DNA of 64,000 nucleotides, from positions 1,860,001-1,924,000 of the forward strand of contig NZ_JAHLZZ010000001.1 of assembly GCF_018967845.1 (NCBI RefSeq), read 5' to 3'. The position numbers and the translations under genes are program-made. Positions 6,659 to 15,557 of the stretch are shown here, one piece after another; position 1 is the stretch's first letter, and every line of letters starts with the position of its first letter. The notes below the pieces were generated by a model. The model was not told the origin of the DNA. It was given only the letters and a program-made list of their open reading frames with translations, and did no database searches. The DNA is from Hymenobacter siberiensis. Its GTDB lineage: Bacteria > Bacteroidota > Bacteroidia > Cytophagales > Hymenobacteraceae.

Positions 6659-8908
6659 ATGCATACCATTAACGAGTTGAAGGACCGGCTGCTGTCCGAC
6701 CTCAAGGAAATTGCCGAAAACCTAAACGTTGGCAACTTTAAACGGCTCAGTAAGCAGGATTTGATTTATAAAATCCTCGACCACCAGGCTCTCACCCCCG
6801 GCGCGGCTCCAGTTCCAGCTATTGCTGCCCCGGCTGCCGTTGCTCCGGCGGCGGCCAGCCCGGCCGCTGTGGTGCCCGCCGCCAGTGCTGCCCGCCCAGC
6901 CCGCACGGCCACTCGCCGCGCCGCCCCCAGCACGGCCGAACAGCCCTTTTCCGATGTAGCGCCACCCGTGGTTAAGGCCCCAAATGCCCGCCCGGCCCGC
7001 GAGCCGCGCCGCGAAGCCGCCGTTGCCGTTGCCGAGGAGCCCGCCCCGGCAGTGGCCGTCGCGGTGGCCCCCACGGTTGAGATATTGGATTCTATTGAGG
7101 GCCTGGCCCTGGTTGCGCCTTCCGAGGCCACTGGTGCCACCCTGGCCCAGGCACCGGCCACCGCTCCCGAAGAAGCTGCCGCCCCCGCCGTCAGCGCCGA
7201 CGACCAGAATGCTGCCGCTCCGCGCCTCGACCGCCCCCGTCGGGAGCGCGTTGACCGTGCCGGCCGGCCCATCACCGAGCAGCGTGCTGCCGAAATGGCC
7301 GCCGAAAAAGCCGCTAATGAGGCTGCCGCCGCTGCTGCGCCCGCTCCCGAACCCAGCGCCGACAACCGCGAAGGCAATTCTAACGGCCGCCGCGAATTCG
7401 GTGGCAATGGCTTTGCCGACCGCCGCGAAAACCGCGCCGACCGTTTCGAGCGCGACAACCGCGAAGCACGCGAGCCCCGCCAGGACCAGCCCCGTGGCCC
7501 CCGCCAGGACCAGCAGCCCCGCGAAAACCGCGACAATCAGCAGCCCCGCAACGACCAGCCCCGCCAGGAGCGCGAGCCCCGCCAGGACCAGCCGCGCAAC
7601 GACCAGCCCCGTGGCGAAGGCAACCGCAACCAAACCCGCGAGGAGCGCTACGCCCAGCGCGACCTGCAACGCCAGCAGCGCCAGCAAAACCCCGATGGCT
7701 CGCCCCGCCCCGACCAGCCCCAGGGCCAGAATCAAGGTCAGAACCAGAATCAAAACCAGCAGCAGAACCAGCGCCCACAGCGCCAGGAGTTGGATTTGGT
7801 GGTGCCCGGCGGCGGCACGTTTGAGCTGATGCCTGACGGCGGCTACGGCTTCCTGCGCTCGCCCTACTACAACTACCTCAGCTCGCCCGACGACGTGTAT
7901 GTGTCGCCGCAGCAGGTGAAGCAGTTCGCCATGAAGCCCGGCGATACGGTGGTGGCCACCATCCGGCCGCCGCGCGAGGGCGAGAAATACTTCGCCTTGG
8001 TGGGCGTGGAAAGCATGAATGGCCGCACCGTGGAGGAAGTCCGCGACCGGGTGCCGTTCAGCCACCTCACCCCGCTTTTTGCCGACCACCGCATGAAGCT
8101 CACCACCAAGCCTAGCCAAATCAGCACCCGCGTGCTCGATTTGTTTGCGCCCATCGGCAAGGGCCAGCGCGGCCTCATCGTGGCTCAGCCCAAGACTGGT
8201 AAAACGGTGCTGCTCCAGGAAATCGCCAACGCCATTGCCGAAAACCACCCCGAAGTCTACCTCATGGTGCTGCTCATCGACGAGCGCCCCGAGGAAGTGA
8301 CCGACATGGCCCGCACCGTGAAGGCCGAAGTGCTCAGCTCGACCTTCGACGAAACGGCCGACCGCCACGTAAAAATCGCCGAAATGGCGTTGGATAAAGC
8401 GCGTCGTTTAGTTGAATGCGGCCACGACGTGGTGATTCTGCTCGACTCCATCACCCGCCTGGCGCGGGCTTACAACACGGTGCAGCCCAGCTCGTCGCGC
8501 ATCCTCTCGGGTGGTATCGACGCGGGCGCGCTGCAAAAGCCCAAGCGTTTCTTCGGTGCGGCCCGTAACGTGGAAGGCGGCGGCTCGCTCACCATCATTG
8601 CCACGGCCCTCATCGAAACCGGCTCCAAGATGGACGAGGTTATCTTCGAGGAATTCAAGGGCACCGGCAACATGGAACTGCAATTGGACCGCAAGCTGGC
8701 CAACAAGCGCGTGTTCCCGGCCATCGACATTCCGGCTTCCGGCACCCGCCGCGAAGACCTGCTGATGAGCAAGGACGAGCTGAACCGCGTGTGGGTGCTC
8801 CGCAAGTTCATGTCGGACATGACGGCCACCGAGGCCATGGAATTCCTCAAGGACCGCATCAAAGGCACCAAGGATAACGAAGAATTCCTGCTGGCGATGA
8901 ACGGCTAA
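6659..8908 (+). CDS. rho: Transcription termination factor Rho with large disordered insertion
   Basis: A 749-residue protein, against about 420 in E. coli. Residues 1-44 are the Rho N-terminal helical domain ([20 protein letters not shown]). About 45-375 is an inserted low-complexity region, first Ala/Pro/Val-rich, then Arg/Asn/Gln/Asp-rich with repeats such as [12 protein letters not shown]. The RNA-binding cold-shock-like domain follows ([14 protein letters not shown]) and then the hexameric ATPase, with Walker [12 protein letters not shown] near 508, Walker [14 protein letters not shown] and the Q/R-loop segment. RNA-dependent helicase that ends transcription. Insertions of this kind are known in Bacteroidota Rho and have been linked to phase separation. 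A strong terminator follows. Confidence 0.97.
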   Translation: MHTINELKDRLLSDLKEIAENLNVGNFKRLSKQDLIYKILDHQALTPGAAPVPAIAAPAAVAPAAASPAAVVPAASAARPARTATRRAAPSTAEQPFSDVAPPVVKAPNARPAREPRREAAVAVAEEPAPAVAVAVAPTVEILDSIEGLALVAPSEATGATLAQAPATAPEEAAAPAVSADDQNAAAPRLDRPRRERVDRAGRPITEQRAAEMAAEKAANEAAAAAAPAPEPSADNREGNSNGRREFGGNGFADRRENRADRFERDNREAREPRQDQPRGPRQDQQPRENRDNQQPRNDQPRQEREPRQDQPRNDQPRGEGNRNQTREERYAQRDLQRQQRQQNPDGSPRPDQPQGQNQGQNQNQNQQQNQRPQRQELDLVVPGGGTFELMPDGGYGFLRSPYYNYLSSPDDVYVSPQQVKQFAMKPGDTVVATIRPPREGEKYFALVGVESMNGRTVEEVRDRVPFSHLTPLFADHRMKLTTKPSQISTRVLDLFAPIGKGQRGLIVAQPKTGKTVLLQEIANAIAENHPEVYLMVLLIDERPEEVTDMARTVKAEVLSSTFDETADRHVKIAEMALDKARRLVECGHDVVILLDSITRLARAYNTVQPSSSRILSGGIDAGALQKPKRFFGAARNVEGGGSLTIIATALIETGSKMDEVIFEEFKGTGNMELQLDRKLANKRVFPAIDIPASGTRREDLLMSKDELNRVWVLRKFMSDMTATEAMEFLKDRIKGTKDNEEFLLAMNG

Positions 8909-8933
8909 ATAACCTGGTTATCAAAAGCGAAAA

Positions 8934-8966
8934 GGCCCGCTGCAGCAATGCAGCGGGCTTTTTTTG
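8934..8966 (+). terminator. Intrinsic terminator of rho
   Basis: GGCCCGCTGCA, loop GCAA, then TGCAGCGGGC and seven T residues. Perfect 10-bp stem about 25 bases after the rho stop. Confidence 0.9.
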
Positions 8967-9236
8967 ATGAGTCAGTACAGCCTAATCGTTTGAATTATTC
9001 ATTTTATTAAAATAATTTAATCGACTCAAATGGTCCTGAAAAAGCCCGCCACATTGCTGCGGCGGGCTATCAGTAGAATAACAATCGTCGATAATAATAA
9101 ATGGACGTATAAAAATTGTCCACTTGAATAGGGTTAGATATCACGGAGCAAACTGTGGGCTGGAAGAATAAATTCACCACCGTCGAAAATAAATTTTACC
9201 TGTTCCGCATAAGTCGCCGGACGAGCAATAGGGCGC
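8967..9236. other. AT-rich intergenic stretch with minus-oriented hairpin
   Basis: About 270 bases, AT-rich compared with its surroundings. At about 9043-9070 an A-run precedes GCCCGCC and its inverse GGCGGGC; read on the minus strand this is a terminator-like hairpin with a T-run, although no minus-strand gene ends here. The hairpin is similar in sequence to the rho terminator. No gene seen. Confidence 0.5.
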
Positions 9237-9244
9237 TATTTTTG
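9237..9244 (+). promoter_or_regulatory. -7 element of the DsbA-like gene
   Basis: TATTTTTG matches TAnnTTTG exactly and ends 15 bases before the ATG at 9260. This favours that ATG over longer in-frame starts at 9155 and later. Confidence 0.6.
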
Positions 9245-9259
9245 GCAAAAAAACTGCGT

Positions 9260-9928
9260 ATGAATCCCGAATCTCTCGTCCAGCTGCCCGAGTTGCTCTA
9301 CGTTCACGACCCGTTGTGCGGCTGGTGCTACGGCATGAGCTCGGTTATCAACCAGGTGCAGCGGGCGTTTGCGGGGCGCGTAGATGTGTCGGTGCTGTGC
9401 GGCGGCATGGTGCGCGATGCCGATGCCGGCCCGATTGGCGAAAGCTGGGACTACATCCGCCAGGCCCTGGGGCAGGTGGAAGACGTAACCGGCGTAGCCT
9501 TTGGCGAACCGTTCAAGGCGCTGGGCGAGGCCGGGACTTACTACTACGATTCCGAGCCGCCGAGCCGGGCCATTGTGGCGTTTCGGCAGCTTACGCAGGA
9601 CCCGGCCCGCGCCGTGGCTTTTGCCCACGCCGTGCAAACGGCCTTTTTCCGCGACGGCCATGATTTGAACGCTGCCACTACGTATGCGCCGCTGCTGGCC
9701 CCGTTTGAAGTGGATGAGGCCGAATTTCTGCGGCGCTGGGCGGCACCCGAAACGGCTACGGCCACCCAACAGGAGCTTGCGGCCGTGGCCCGCATTGGGG
9801 TTCAGGGTTTCCCCACGGCCGTGGTGCGGATTGGAGAGCAGGGCTACGTGCTGGCTCGGGGCTACCAGCCGTTTGAGCAGTTGCGGGCGGGGCTGGAGCA
9901 GCTGTTGCGCGAGGAATCGGGGCGCTAA
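9260..9928 (+). CDS. DsbA-family thioredoxin-like protein
   Basis: A 222-residue protein with the redox motif DPLCGWCYG near residue 15-23 (CxxC) close to the N-terminus, followed by a long helical insertion and a C-terminal VQGFPTAVV with the cis-Pro of the thioredoxin fold. There is no signal peptide, so it is probably cytoplasmic, like FrnE/DsbA-like oxidoreductases. Substrate unknown. The promoter element and the MNPES start agree. It converges with the downstream lipoprotein gene, only eight bases away. Confidence 0.85.
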   Translation: MNPESLVQLPELLYVHDPLCGWCYGMSSVINQVQRAFAGRVDVSVLCGGMVRDADAGPIGESWDYIRQALGQVEDVTGVAFGEPFKALGEAGTYYYDSEPPSRAIVAFRQLTQDPARAVAFAHAVQTAFFRDGHDLNAATTYAPLLAPFEVDEAEFLRRWAAPETATATQQELAAVARIGVQGFPTAVVRIGEQGYVLARGYQPFEQLRAGLEQLLREESGR

Positions 9929-9936
9929 CGCAGCCG

Positions 9937-10548
9937 CTACTGTAGCCGCACAGTTTGCTTTTTTAGGGGCGACCAGGTAATATGGCGGCGGTCTTCCTTG
10001 CCTTTCAGGTACTCGAAGCCGATGGCATCAGGCCGTTTGGCCAAGTCAGTCCAAGTGGCGGGGGCGAGGTTCTCAATGCCACCTACAAACGGCGTTAGGG
10101 CCCCCACGGCCGGCGTGTGAAACTGCACTGGCAGGAAAAACCGGTCGATGCGGCGGAGCACGAAGGTTTCGCGCTCGGCGCGGGTGGCGGTGGGGGCTTT
10201 CATCTCATACACCAGGACGGCTTCGAGGTCGGGCTCGGTCAGCATTTCGCGGAAAACAACCTGGCCGTTGGGGTCGGTGATAGTGAATTCGGCGGCGCCT
10301 TCGAGGATGGACGGGCCACGAAATACCAGCTGGAACTTATCGGTCGGGCCTTTGGGGCGACTGAAATTGTGCGTCAGCCGCGCCACGCGCAGGGTATCGC
10401 TCAGGGCCGAAACGGCTTTGGTGCGGGCAGTATCGGGGGCGGGCAGTGCCTGGGTGGTATCGGAGCCCTGGCGGTCAGCTGCACGCGAAACTGTTTCCTC
10501 ATTTACGGCCGAAGGAGTGGCGTTGCAGGCGACCAGTAGCGGCAGCAA
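9937..10548 (-). CDS. Putative lipoprotein of unknown function
   Basis: About 203 residues, beginning with a hydrophobic stretch LPLLVAC that looks like a lipobox, then a Thr/Ser/Ala-rich linker, then a folded region with FQLVFRGPSILEGAAEFTI and ETFVLRRIDRFFLPVQFH. The first usable start in the frame is a TTG at 10548, which leaves a very short signal; the preceding in-frame codons (TTRLFLLL) would make a better signal peptide but no ATG or GTG is available. The true start is therefore uncertain. Family not recognised. It follows the prenyltransferase gene in the same direction. Confidence 0.65.
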   Translation of the reverse strand: MLPLLVACNATPSAVNEETVSRAADRQGSDTTQALPAPDTARTKAVSALSDTLRVARLTHNFSRPKGPTDKFQLVFRGPSILEGAAEFTITDPNGQVVFREMLTEPDLEAVLVYEMKAPTATRAERETFVLRRIDRFFLPVQFHTPAVGALTPFVGGIENLAPATWTDLAKRPDAIGFEYLKGKEDRRHITWSPLKKQTVRLQ

Positions 10549-10647
10549 CAGAAAGAGTCGGGTGGTACAGGGGGCACAGTGAAGTGAAATGCCCCATTGA
10601 TACGCGCCGAGGGGCTGCTTAAGTTACCGCTGGCGCACGGCCAGCGC

Positions 10648-11523
10648 TCAGCGCCAGAGCAGCATGGCGATAAAGGCCGCGCTCAGGCACAACGATGAAA
10701 CCTGGTTCATTCGCATGGTGTGCTCAAAATCGGCGGCGCTTTCGTCGTGCCACACGGCCCAGGCCCAGCGGCCGAACAGCACCACCACCGGCCCGGTAGC
10801 CACCAGAAAAATCAGCAGTGGGTGGATTTCCTGGCGCAGCCAATAGGCCAGGCCCAGCGCCTCTGCGCCCGCCAGCAGCCCCACCGCCGCAAATATGAAC
10901 GTGCCCCGAATGCCCAGTCGCAGGCTCAGGGTGTGGTCGCCGCGCCGGGCATCTTCCTCATGCTGGTACACCTGCGTGAGTGGGTAGGAGCCGCACAGGA
11001 ACAGCGTGCTCACCAAGGCCAGCAGCAGATTGGTTTTCTCAAAAAGCTGCGTCGGCGTAGCGCCCACGCCCACCTGTGTCATCAGCAACGTGAAAGCGCC
11101 TTGGAAAATAACCACTACCAGCGTGCTCAGCAGCGGGTATTTCTTCAGCCGGATGCCCTCGTAGCTGTAGGCCTTTGACACCAGCAAATACACCACCACC
11201 AGCGCCGCGAAGGGCAGTGACAGCAGCGCCGCGCCCGCCACGGCCAGCGCATCGAACAGCCAGACCAGGTGCAGCAGCTCGGGCGTGACTTTGGGCGGCG
11301 CTTTGAGGCCACCAATGCTGCCTTCGTCCTTATCGTAATAGGAATTGTAGCCGTTGGAGGCGGGGTACGCCAGTAGGTGCAGCACCACAAACACGCTCAG
11401 GGCCCGCCAGCCGCTCCACGGCCCGCGCAGGGCACTCAGCCCAAACCAGAACACGGGCATGAGGTACACGGAAAACGGGATGCGCAGCAGCGGCAGTGCC
11501 CGCCGATAATTTTCAATTATCAA
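10648..11523 (-). CDS. UbiA-family prenyltransferase
   Basis: A 291-residue polytopic membrane protein with about eight to nine hydrophobic helices. The first polyprenyl-diphosphate motif reads NGYNSYYDKDEGSIGG and the second YQHEEDARRGD, as in the UbiA superfamily (quinone, haem and chlorophyll prenylation). Which aromatic acceptor is used cannot be told. The only reasonable start is a TTG at 11523 (reads IIENYRRALPLLRIPF after the start). It lies 76 bases downstream of a methyltransferase gene on the same strand, so the two may act in one pathway, for example prenylated pigment or quinone synthesis; that is inference. Confidence 0.85.
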   Translation of the reverse strand: MIIENYRRALPLLRIPFSVYLMPVFWFGLSALRGPWSGWRALSVFVVLHLLAYPASNGYNSYYDKDEGSIGGLKAPPKVTPELLHLVWLFDALAVAGAALLSLPFAALVVVYLLVSKAYSYEGIRLKKYPLLSTLVVVIFQGAFTLLMTQVGVGATPTQLFEKTNLLLALVSTLFLCGSYPLTQVYQHEEDARRGDHTLSLRLGIRGTFIFAAVGLLAGAEALGLAYWLRQEIHPLLIFLVATGPVVVLFGRWAWAVWHDESAADFEHTMRMNQVSSLCLSAAFIAMLLWR

Positions 11524-11599
11524 TGAAGAATCAGGAATGAAGAATGAGGGATGACAACAAAGGTCGCTCTGTCAATTCTTCCTTCCTCATTCTTCCTTA

Positions 11600-12397
11600 T
11601 CAATTAAGCGTAGCATTTGGCCAGCCGATGAGATACGTGACCTGTGGCCCCCACCAGTGCCGCTTTTTGCCGGCCTGCCAGGCGAAAGTGCTGTCCGGGT
11701 CGGCCGCCCGGGCCAGGGCCAGCAGCTCGGCCGTGGAGTACATGCGCAGCAGCGATACCGACCCATCCCAGATAGTGCAGAGCGGAATGATGGGAATTAA
11801 GTAAGTAAATACCAGTCGGCTGAGTCGAAACGGCCGGAAAAACGGGGTGAGCAGCAGCTGCGCCACCGGCAGCACCGTCACGGCCAGCAGCAGCTCGGCC
11901 CAGTGCTTGCCCGCCCCCTCAAACACGCCGATGCCGGTGCCGGCCCGCACGGCATCGCGCAGCATGGCAGTGGCCGCCTCGGGCGGGAAGTGGTGGAAGG
12001 CCGAAAAAATGGTGCGGAAGCCCGCCAGCTGCGCGGGCACAGCCAGGGCATTTACCGCCGCCGGCTCGTAGCCAATGGCGCCGTGGGTGCGCCGGGCAAT
12101 ATCGGCCCAGGCGACGGGCTGGGGGTAGAGGTCGGTGAGGGTGATGGTGGCCGTGGGCTGGCCGTGGGTGCGCAGGGCGGCCAGCACGGTCTCGGTGCCG
12201 CCGCCGGCCCCGGCACCTAGCTCCAGCACGTGGGTTTGGGCGGTGCGGGTGAGGCCCTCGGCCAGCAGCGGGGCAATGGGCCGGTAGGTGCCCAGCAGCG
12301 AAATCATAAATCGTAGGTAATCCATCATCCCGGCCCGAATGGTGGCCGGAAACCACGGCAAATCCTCAAACTCAAACAACCGAAGGCGAAGGCGCAT
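11600..12397 (-). CDS. Class I SAM-dependent methyltransferase with membrane segment
   Basis: A 265-residue protein. Motif I is HVLELGAGAGGG near residue 56-67, with the acidic residue after strand 2 in LTDLYPQP and motif IV-like FSAFHHFPP, giving a Rossmann-type methyltransferase. After the catalytic core comes a hydrophobic stretch (LLLAVTVLPVAQLLLTPFF, LVFTYLIPIIPL) suggesting membrane contact, so a lipid-like substrate is plausible. It precedes the UbiA-like gene in the same direction. A terminator-like hairpin lies between it and the divergent response regulator. Confidence 0.8.
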   Translation of the reverse strand: MRLRLRLFEFEDLPWFPATIRAGMMDYLRFMISLLGTYRPIAPLLAEGLTRTAQTHVLELGAGAGGGTETVLAALRTHGQPTATITLTDLYPQPVAWADIARRTHGAIGYEPAAVNALAVPAQLAGFRTIFSAFHHFPPEAATAMLRDAVRAGTGIGVFEGAGKHWAELLLAVTVLPVAQLLLTPFFRPFRLSRLVFTYLIPIIPLCTIWDGSVSLLRMYSTAELLALARAADPDSTFAWQAGKKRHWWGPQVTYLIGWPNATLN

Positions 12398-12412
12398 AAA
12401 CCGAACTTACGC

Positions 12413-12460
12413 AAAAACCACCCGGCCCGCCGACGTTGCTGCCGACAAACCGGGTGGTTT
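12413..12460 (-). promoter_or_regulatory. Terminator-like hairpin in the methyltransferase leader
   Basis: Perfect 11-bp arms, AAACCACCCGG at 12415-12425 and its inverse at 12450-12460. Read on the minus strand it ends in five T residues, 16 bases before the ATG of the methyltransferase. No minus-strand gene lies upstream that would need a terminator, so an attenuator in the leader is possible. Confidence 0.45.
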
Positions 12461-12677
12461 AAAGCCAGGACGCGGCAGATGAGCAGGGCCCTGCATTGAA
12501 TGGGGTTGAATTGGCCATCTTTACGCCTCGGCATCTTTGCTTTTTCTTGGAAAAATATTAATATTCCCTTAAAATATTGGCTCATCTTCGTTCGGGGATA
12601 CCCGCTGATAGGAGGATGCCGTTAAGCTGAACTTTGAACCTTTGCTCTCCGCTGCTGCGGTCGGCGCCTCCCCGCTT

Positions 12678-13343
12678 ATGAACCTGCTACTCATCGAAGA
12701 CGAATCCGGTATTGCCCGCTTTCTGAAACAGGGCCTCGAGGAAGAGGGCTTTGTGGTGGATGTGGCCGCTGCCGGCCCCGCCGGCCTCGCCCAGGCCCAG
12801 GCCCGGCCCTACGACCTGCTGCTCGTGGACTGGATGCTGCCCGGCCTCACGGGGCTGGAAGTGTGCCAGCAGCTGCGCGCCCGGCAGCTCACGACGCCCC
12901 TTATCTTCCTCACGGCCAAAGACACCGTGGCCGATACCGTGGCCGGCTTGCAGGCCGGTGCCAACGACTACATCAAAAAACCGTTTCATTTTGCGGAGCT
13001 GCTGGAGCGCATCAGAGTGCAGCTGCGGCCCGTGCCCGCGTCGGCCGAGCAGTTCGTGCTCGGCCCCATTACGCTGGATGTGGACACGCACCAGGTGCAT
13101 AAAAACGACAAGAAAATTGCCCTCACCCAGAAGGAATTTGCCCTGCTTGAATACCTGCTGCGCAACAAGGGCAAGGTGTGCCGCCGCCAAAGCATTATCG
13201 AAAATGTGTGGGACATTCACTTCGAATACAATACCGGCGTGCTCGATGTGTACATGAACGCGCTGCGTAAGAAGCTGGTTATGAGAAAGGATGACGAGTA
13301 TTTGCAGACCGTGCGCGGCATTGGTTACGTGGCCCGGGACTAG
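12678..13343 (+). CDS. OmpR-family response regulator
   Basis: A 221-residue protein. The receiver domain (1-115) has the acidic pair ED at 7-8, phospho-acceptor Asp51 in LLLVDWMLPG, Thr in IFLTAKD and Lys in YIKKPF. The C-terminal winged helix (about 125-221) shows LTQKEFALLEYLLRNKG and VDVYMNALRKK-like recognition features, ending TVRGIGYVARD. The ATG at 12678 begins MNLLLIEDES; an upstream in-frame start at 12642 would add residues unlike the family. The sensor kinase follows about 65 bases later, so the two form a two-component system. Targets unknown. Confidence 0.95.
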   Translation: MNLLLIEDESGIARFLKQGLEEEGFVVDVAAAGPAGLAQAQARPYDLLLVDWMLPGLTGLEVCQQLRARQLTTPLIFLTAKDTVADTVAGLQAGANDYIKKPFHFAELLERIRVQLRPVPASAEQFVLGPITLDVDTHQVHKNDKKIALTQKEFALLEYLLRNKGKVCRRQSIIENVWDIHFEYNTGVLDVYMNALRKKLVMRKDDEYLQTVRGIGYVARD

Positions 13344-13407
13344 CTGAGGTAGGAGGGCGAAATGCCAGAACGTAGCAACTTTGCCACCCATGCCCCAAAA
13401 TCCCCCA

Positions 13408-14793
13408 ATGTCGCTCACTTTCAAAAACCGCATTGCCCTGCACTACATGCTGGCCACCGCCGCGCTGGTGGCGGCCGTGTACCTGGTGGTTTTTGGCGTG
13501 GTGCAGCACCGGGTGTACCTCGATTTGGACAACAGCCTGCGATTTGAGGTGGCCAAGTACATGGGAAAGTTGCGGCTGGATGGTTCGCAGGTGGTCTTTT
13601 TGCACCGGCAGGAGTGGCAGGAGCGGGAGCACCGCGAGGTGCAGGTGGCCCCGGTGTTCATTCAACTGGCCGATGCGCGCGGCCGGGTGCTCGACCGCTC
13701 GCCCAACCTGAAAAATGACCTGTTGCCCTTCGACGCCACCCCGCCGCTGGTGCCGCTGAATTCCACGCTGCGCGGGCAGGCCCTGCGGCAGCTGGCCGAG
13801 CCTATTCGGCCGGCCGGCACCACGGTGGGCTATCTGGTGGCGGCCATTTCGTCGGAGGCGGCCCGGCACGTGCTCGACAGCCTCGAAACCGTGCTGCTGC
13901 TTTCGTTTCCGGTGGTGCTGCTGCTGGTGTTTGGGCTGGCGCGGGGGCTGGCCGGGCGCAGCATTGCGCCCATTGCTCAAATCACGGCCACCACCAACCG
14001 CATTACCCGCAACAACTTAGCCGAGCGCATTGCCCTGCCGCCGCGCCCCGACGAGCTCCACACCCTGGCCAGCGCCATCAACAGCCTGCTCCAGCGCATC
14101 GAGCAGGCGGTGGAGCGCGAAAAGCAATTCACCGCCGATGCCTCGCACGAGCTGCGCACGCCGCTGGCCGTGCTGCGCGGCACCCTCGAAGTGCTGGTGC
14201 GCAAGCCCCGCACGCCCGCCGAATACGTGGAAAGCATCGGCCTCGGCATCGGCGAAATCGACCGCCTCAGCCTCCTCGTCGACCAGCTGCTGTTGCTGGC
14301 CCGCTTCGGAACCCAGGCCAAAGACCTGAAGCGGCAGGAGCTGTCGGTGCTCAGCTGCGTGCACGATGTGCTGCATCGCCACCGCGTCGACCTCAGTGCC
14401 AAGCACATCCGCGTCGATGTGGAAGACGGTGACCTGCCGCCCATCGTGTCAGACCCATTTCTGGTCGATTTGATTCTGGACAACCTGCTGGCCAATGCCA
14501 TTAAGTATTCGCCTGCCGGCTCTGCCATCACCGTGGGTTTCTCGCGGCCCGCAGCGCACCTGCGCTGCACCATCAGCGACGAGGGTATCGGCATTCGGCC
14601 GGAGGATTTGGCGCGGATTTTCGACCCGCTTTTTCGGTCCGATGCGCTGGCGCACAAGCAAATCGGCGGTACCGGGCTGGGCTTGTCCATTGTGGCCAAG
14701 GCTTGCGGTCTACTGCACATCGAGGTGAGCGTGGCCAGCGAGCTGGGCCGGGGCACCACGTTTACCCTGCTGTTTCCCGCCGAATCGGCGTAG
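13408..14793 (+). CDS. Sensor histidine kinase
   Basis: A 461-residue kinase paired with the response regulator just upstream. Transmembrane segments lie at about 11-32 and 161-180, enclosing a periplasmic sensor domain of about 125 residues. A HAMP region follows (about 182-235), then HisKA with the phospho-accepting His247 in FTADASHELRTPLAVLRG, and a HATPase_c domain with the N box (LDNLLANAIKYS), G1 (ISDEGIGI) and G2 (GGTGLGLSIV). An alternative in-frame ATG at 13390 would add six residues. The signal is unknown. Confidence 0.94.
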   Translation: MSLTFKNRIALHYMLATAALVAAVYLVVFGVVQHRVYLDLDNSLRFEVAKYMGKLRLDGSQVVFLHRQEWQEREHREVQVAPVFIQLADARGRVLDRSPNLKNDLLPFDATPPLVPLNSTLRGQALRQLAEPIRPAGTTVGYLVAAISSEAARHVLDSLETVLLLSFPVVLLLVFGLARGLAGRSIAPIAQITATTNRITRNNLAERIALPPRPDELHTLASAINSLLQRIEQAVEREKQFTADASHELRTPLAVLRGTLEVLVRKPRTPAEYVESIGLGIGEIDRLSLLVDQLLLLARFGTQAKDLKRQELSVLSCVHDVLHRHRVDLSAKHIRVDVEDGDLPPIVSDPFLVDLILDNLLANAIKYSPAGSAITVGFSRPAAHLRCTISDEGIGIRPEDLARIFDPLFRSDALAHKQIGGTGLGLSIVAKACGLLHIEVSVASELGRGTTFTLLFPAESA

Positions 14794-15052
14794 GCTGACC
14801 GGTGAGTTGGGGTATGCTTAGTATTTGGACAGTAGGTTGATGCGCTGAAAACTGCTGTAAGCAGGCCAAATCCAACCCCGCCTCCGCCACCGGAGAATTA
14901 CGAATCCTGTCCCGTAGATGCAAGTATTGAGCAAAGCGCTGCTTCCCCCGATTGTGTAGGCGCTAACTTGGGCTGGGCAATAGCTGCGGGGGCGGCAGGC
15001 ATTGAGAATAAAATTTGGTGGAAGCATGACAAATACATCAACTCTTTTTATC
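14794..15052. other. Intergenic region with no clear gene
   Basis: About 260 bases after the kinase. A minus-strand open frame at 14818-15072 has unusual composition and overlaps the promoter of the next gene. Another short minus-strand frame (starting MPAAPAAIAQPK) has good codon use but ends after 34 residues, so it may be a decayed remnant. Nothing can be supported. Confidence 0.4.
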
Positions 15053-15071
15053 AACTTTGCATTACAAAGCA
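15053..15071 (+). promoter_or_regulatory. Palindromic operator-like site over a -7 element
   Basis: AACTTTG-CATTA-CAAAGCA, an imperfect 7-5-7 palindrome that covers the -7 box (CAACTTTG) of the membrane gene starting at 15083. The same layout occurs at 17011-17029 before the DUF4153-like gene (AACTTTG-AATAG-CAAAGTT). Confidence 0.5.
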
Positions 15072-15135
15072 CTTCGAAAAATATGAAGTCCGCCGCTGCT
15101 CCCGACCCCCTTGCTCAGCTCACCGAAATCCGCGC

Positions 15136-15140
15136 TATTA
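15136..15140. repeat. Target site duplication, left copy
   Basis: TATTA directly before the left IS end; the same five bases follow the right end at 16058-16062. A shorter duplication (TA or TTA) cannot be excluded. Confidence 0.6.
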
Positions 15141-15150
15141 GACCTCTTTC

Positions 15151-15557
15151 CTAAATACGTATAACTTTTTCAATATTAAGATTTATGAGTCCGCATACGA
15201 TGAGCCAAATTTGCGCAATGTGATTCAATCGGTTCCGGTAGGTTTCTTTAACCATTCGAAAGCACTTGCACAGCCGGTTAACGTGTTCAATTTTGACTCG
15301 TTTGCTCCTAAAAGCCTTGTTTTGCCTCTTTTGCTTGATGGTCAATTCCCCGTTTTTCGGTTTTTTGTGCGGGATTTGGCTGCGGGCATGCACTTTTTGA
15401 ATGCCAACGTATCCTAAATCGCCTTTCACCTTAATTTTCCGATGAATTTCCAGGGGCGTCTCCTGAAAAATGCGAATATCTGACTTGCGGCCTTCCAGTT
15501 CTACCCGGCAATGCTCAATCGTTTTATCCTTTTGACTAATAATTAATTGTGACTTAA
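15151..15557 (-). CDS. IS transposase, C-terminal frame (OrfB)
   Basis: The continuation in the shifted frame: after the A-run it reads HIIKSQLIISQKDKTIEH, then KSDIRIFQETPLEI, the segment GDLGYVGIQKVH with the second catalytic Asp, and KAFRSKRVKIEHVNRLCK with the catalytic Glu (IEHVNR), ending NLNIEKVIRI. It has no good start codon of its own in the upstream part, which supports expression by frameshift from OrfA. The end at 15557 marks the approximate junction. Confidence 0.7.

Noticed and set aside
6722..8368. Minus-strand open frame opposite rho (548 codons)
   Set aside because: Antisense of the repetitive rho insertion; the Leu/Ala/Gly-rich product is a codon-bias artefact.
14818..15072. 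Minus-strand open frame of 84 codons
   Set aside because: Overlaps the palindromic promoter region, has Cys/Trp/Arg-rich composition and no homologue pattern.
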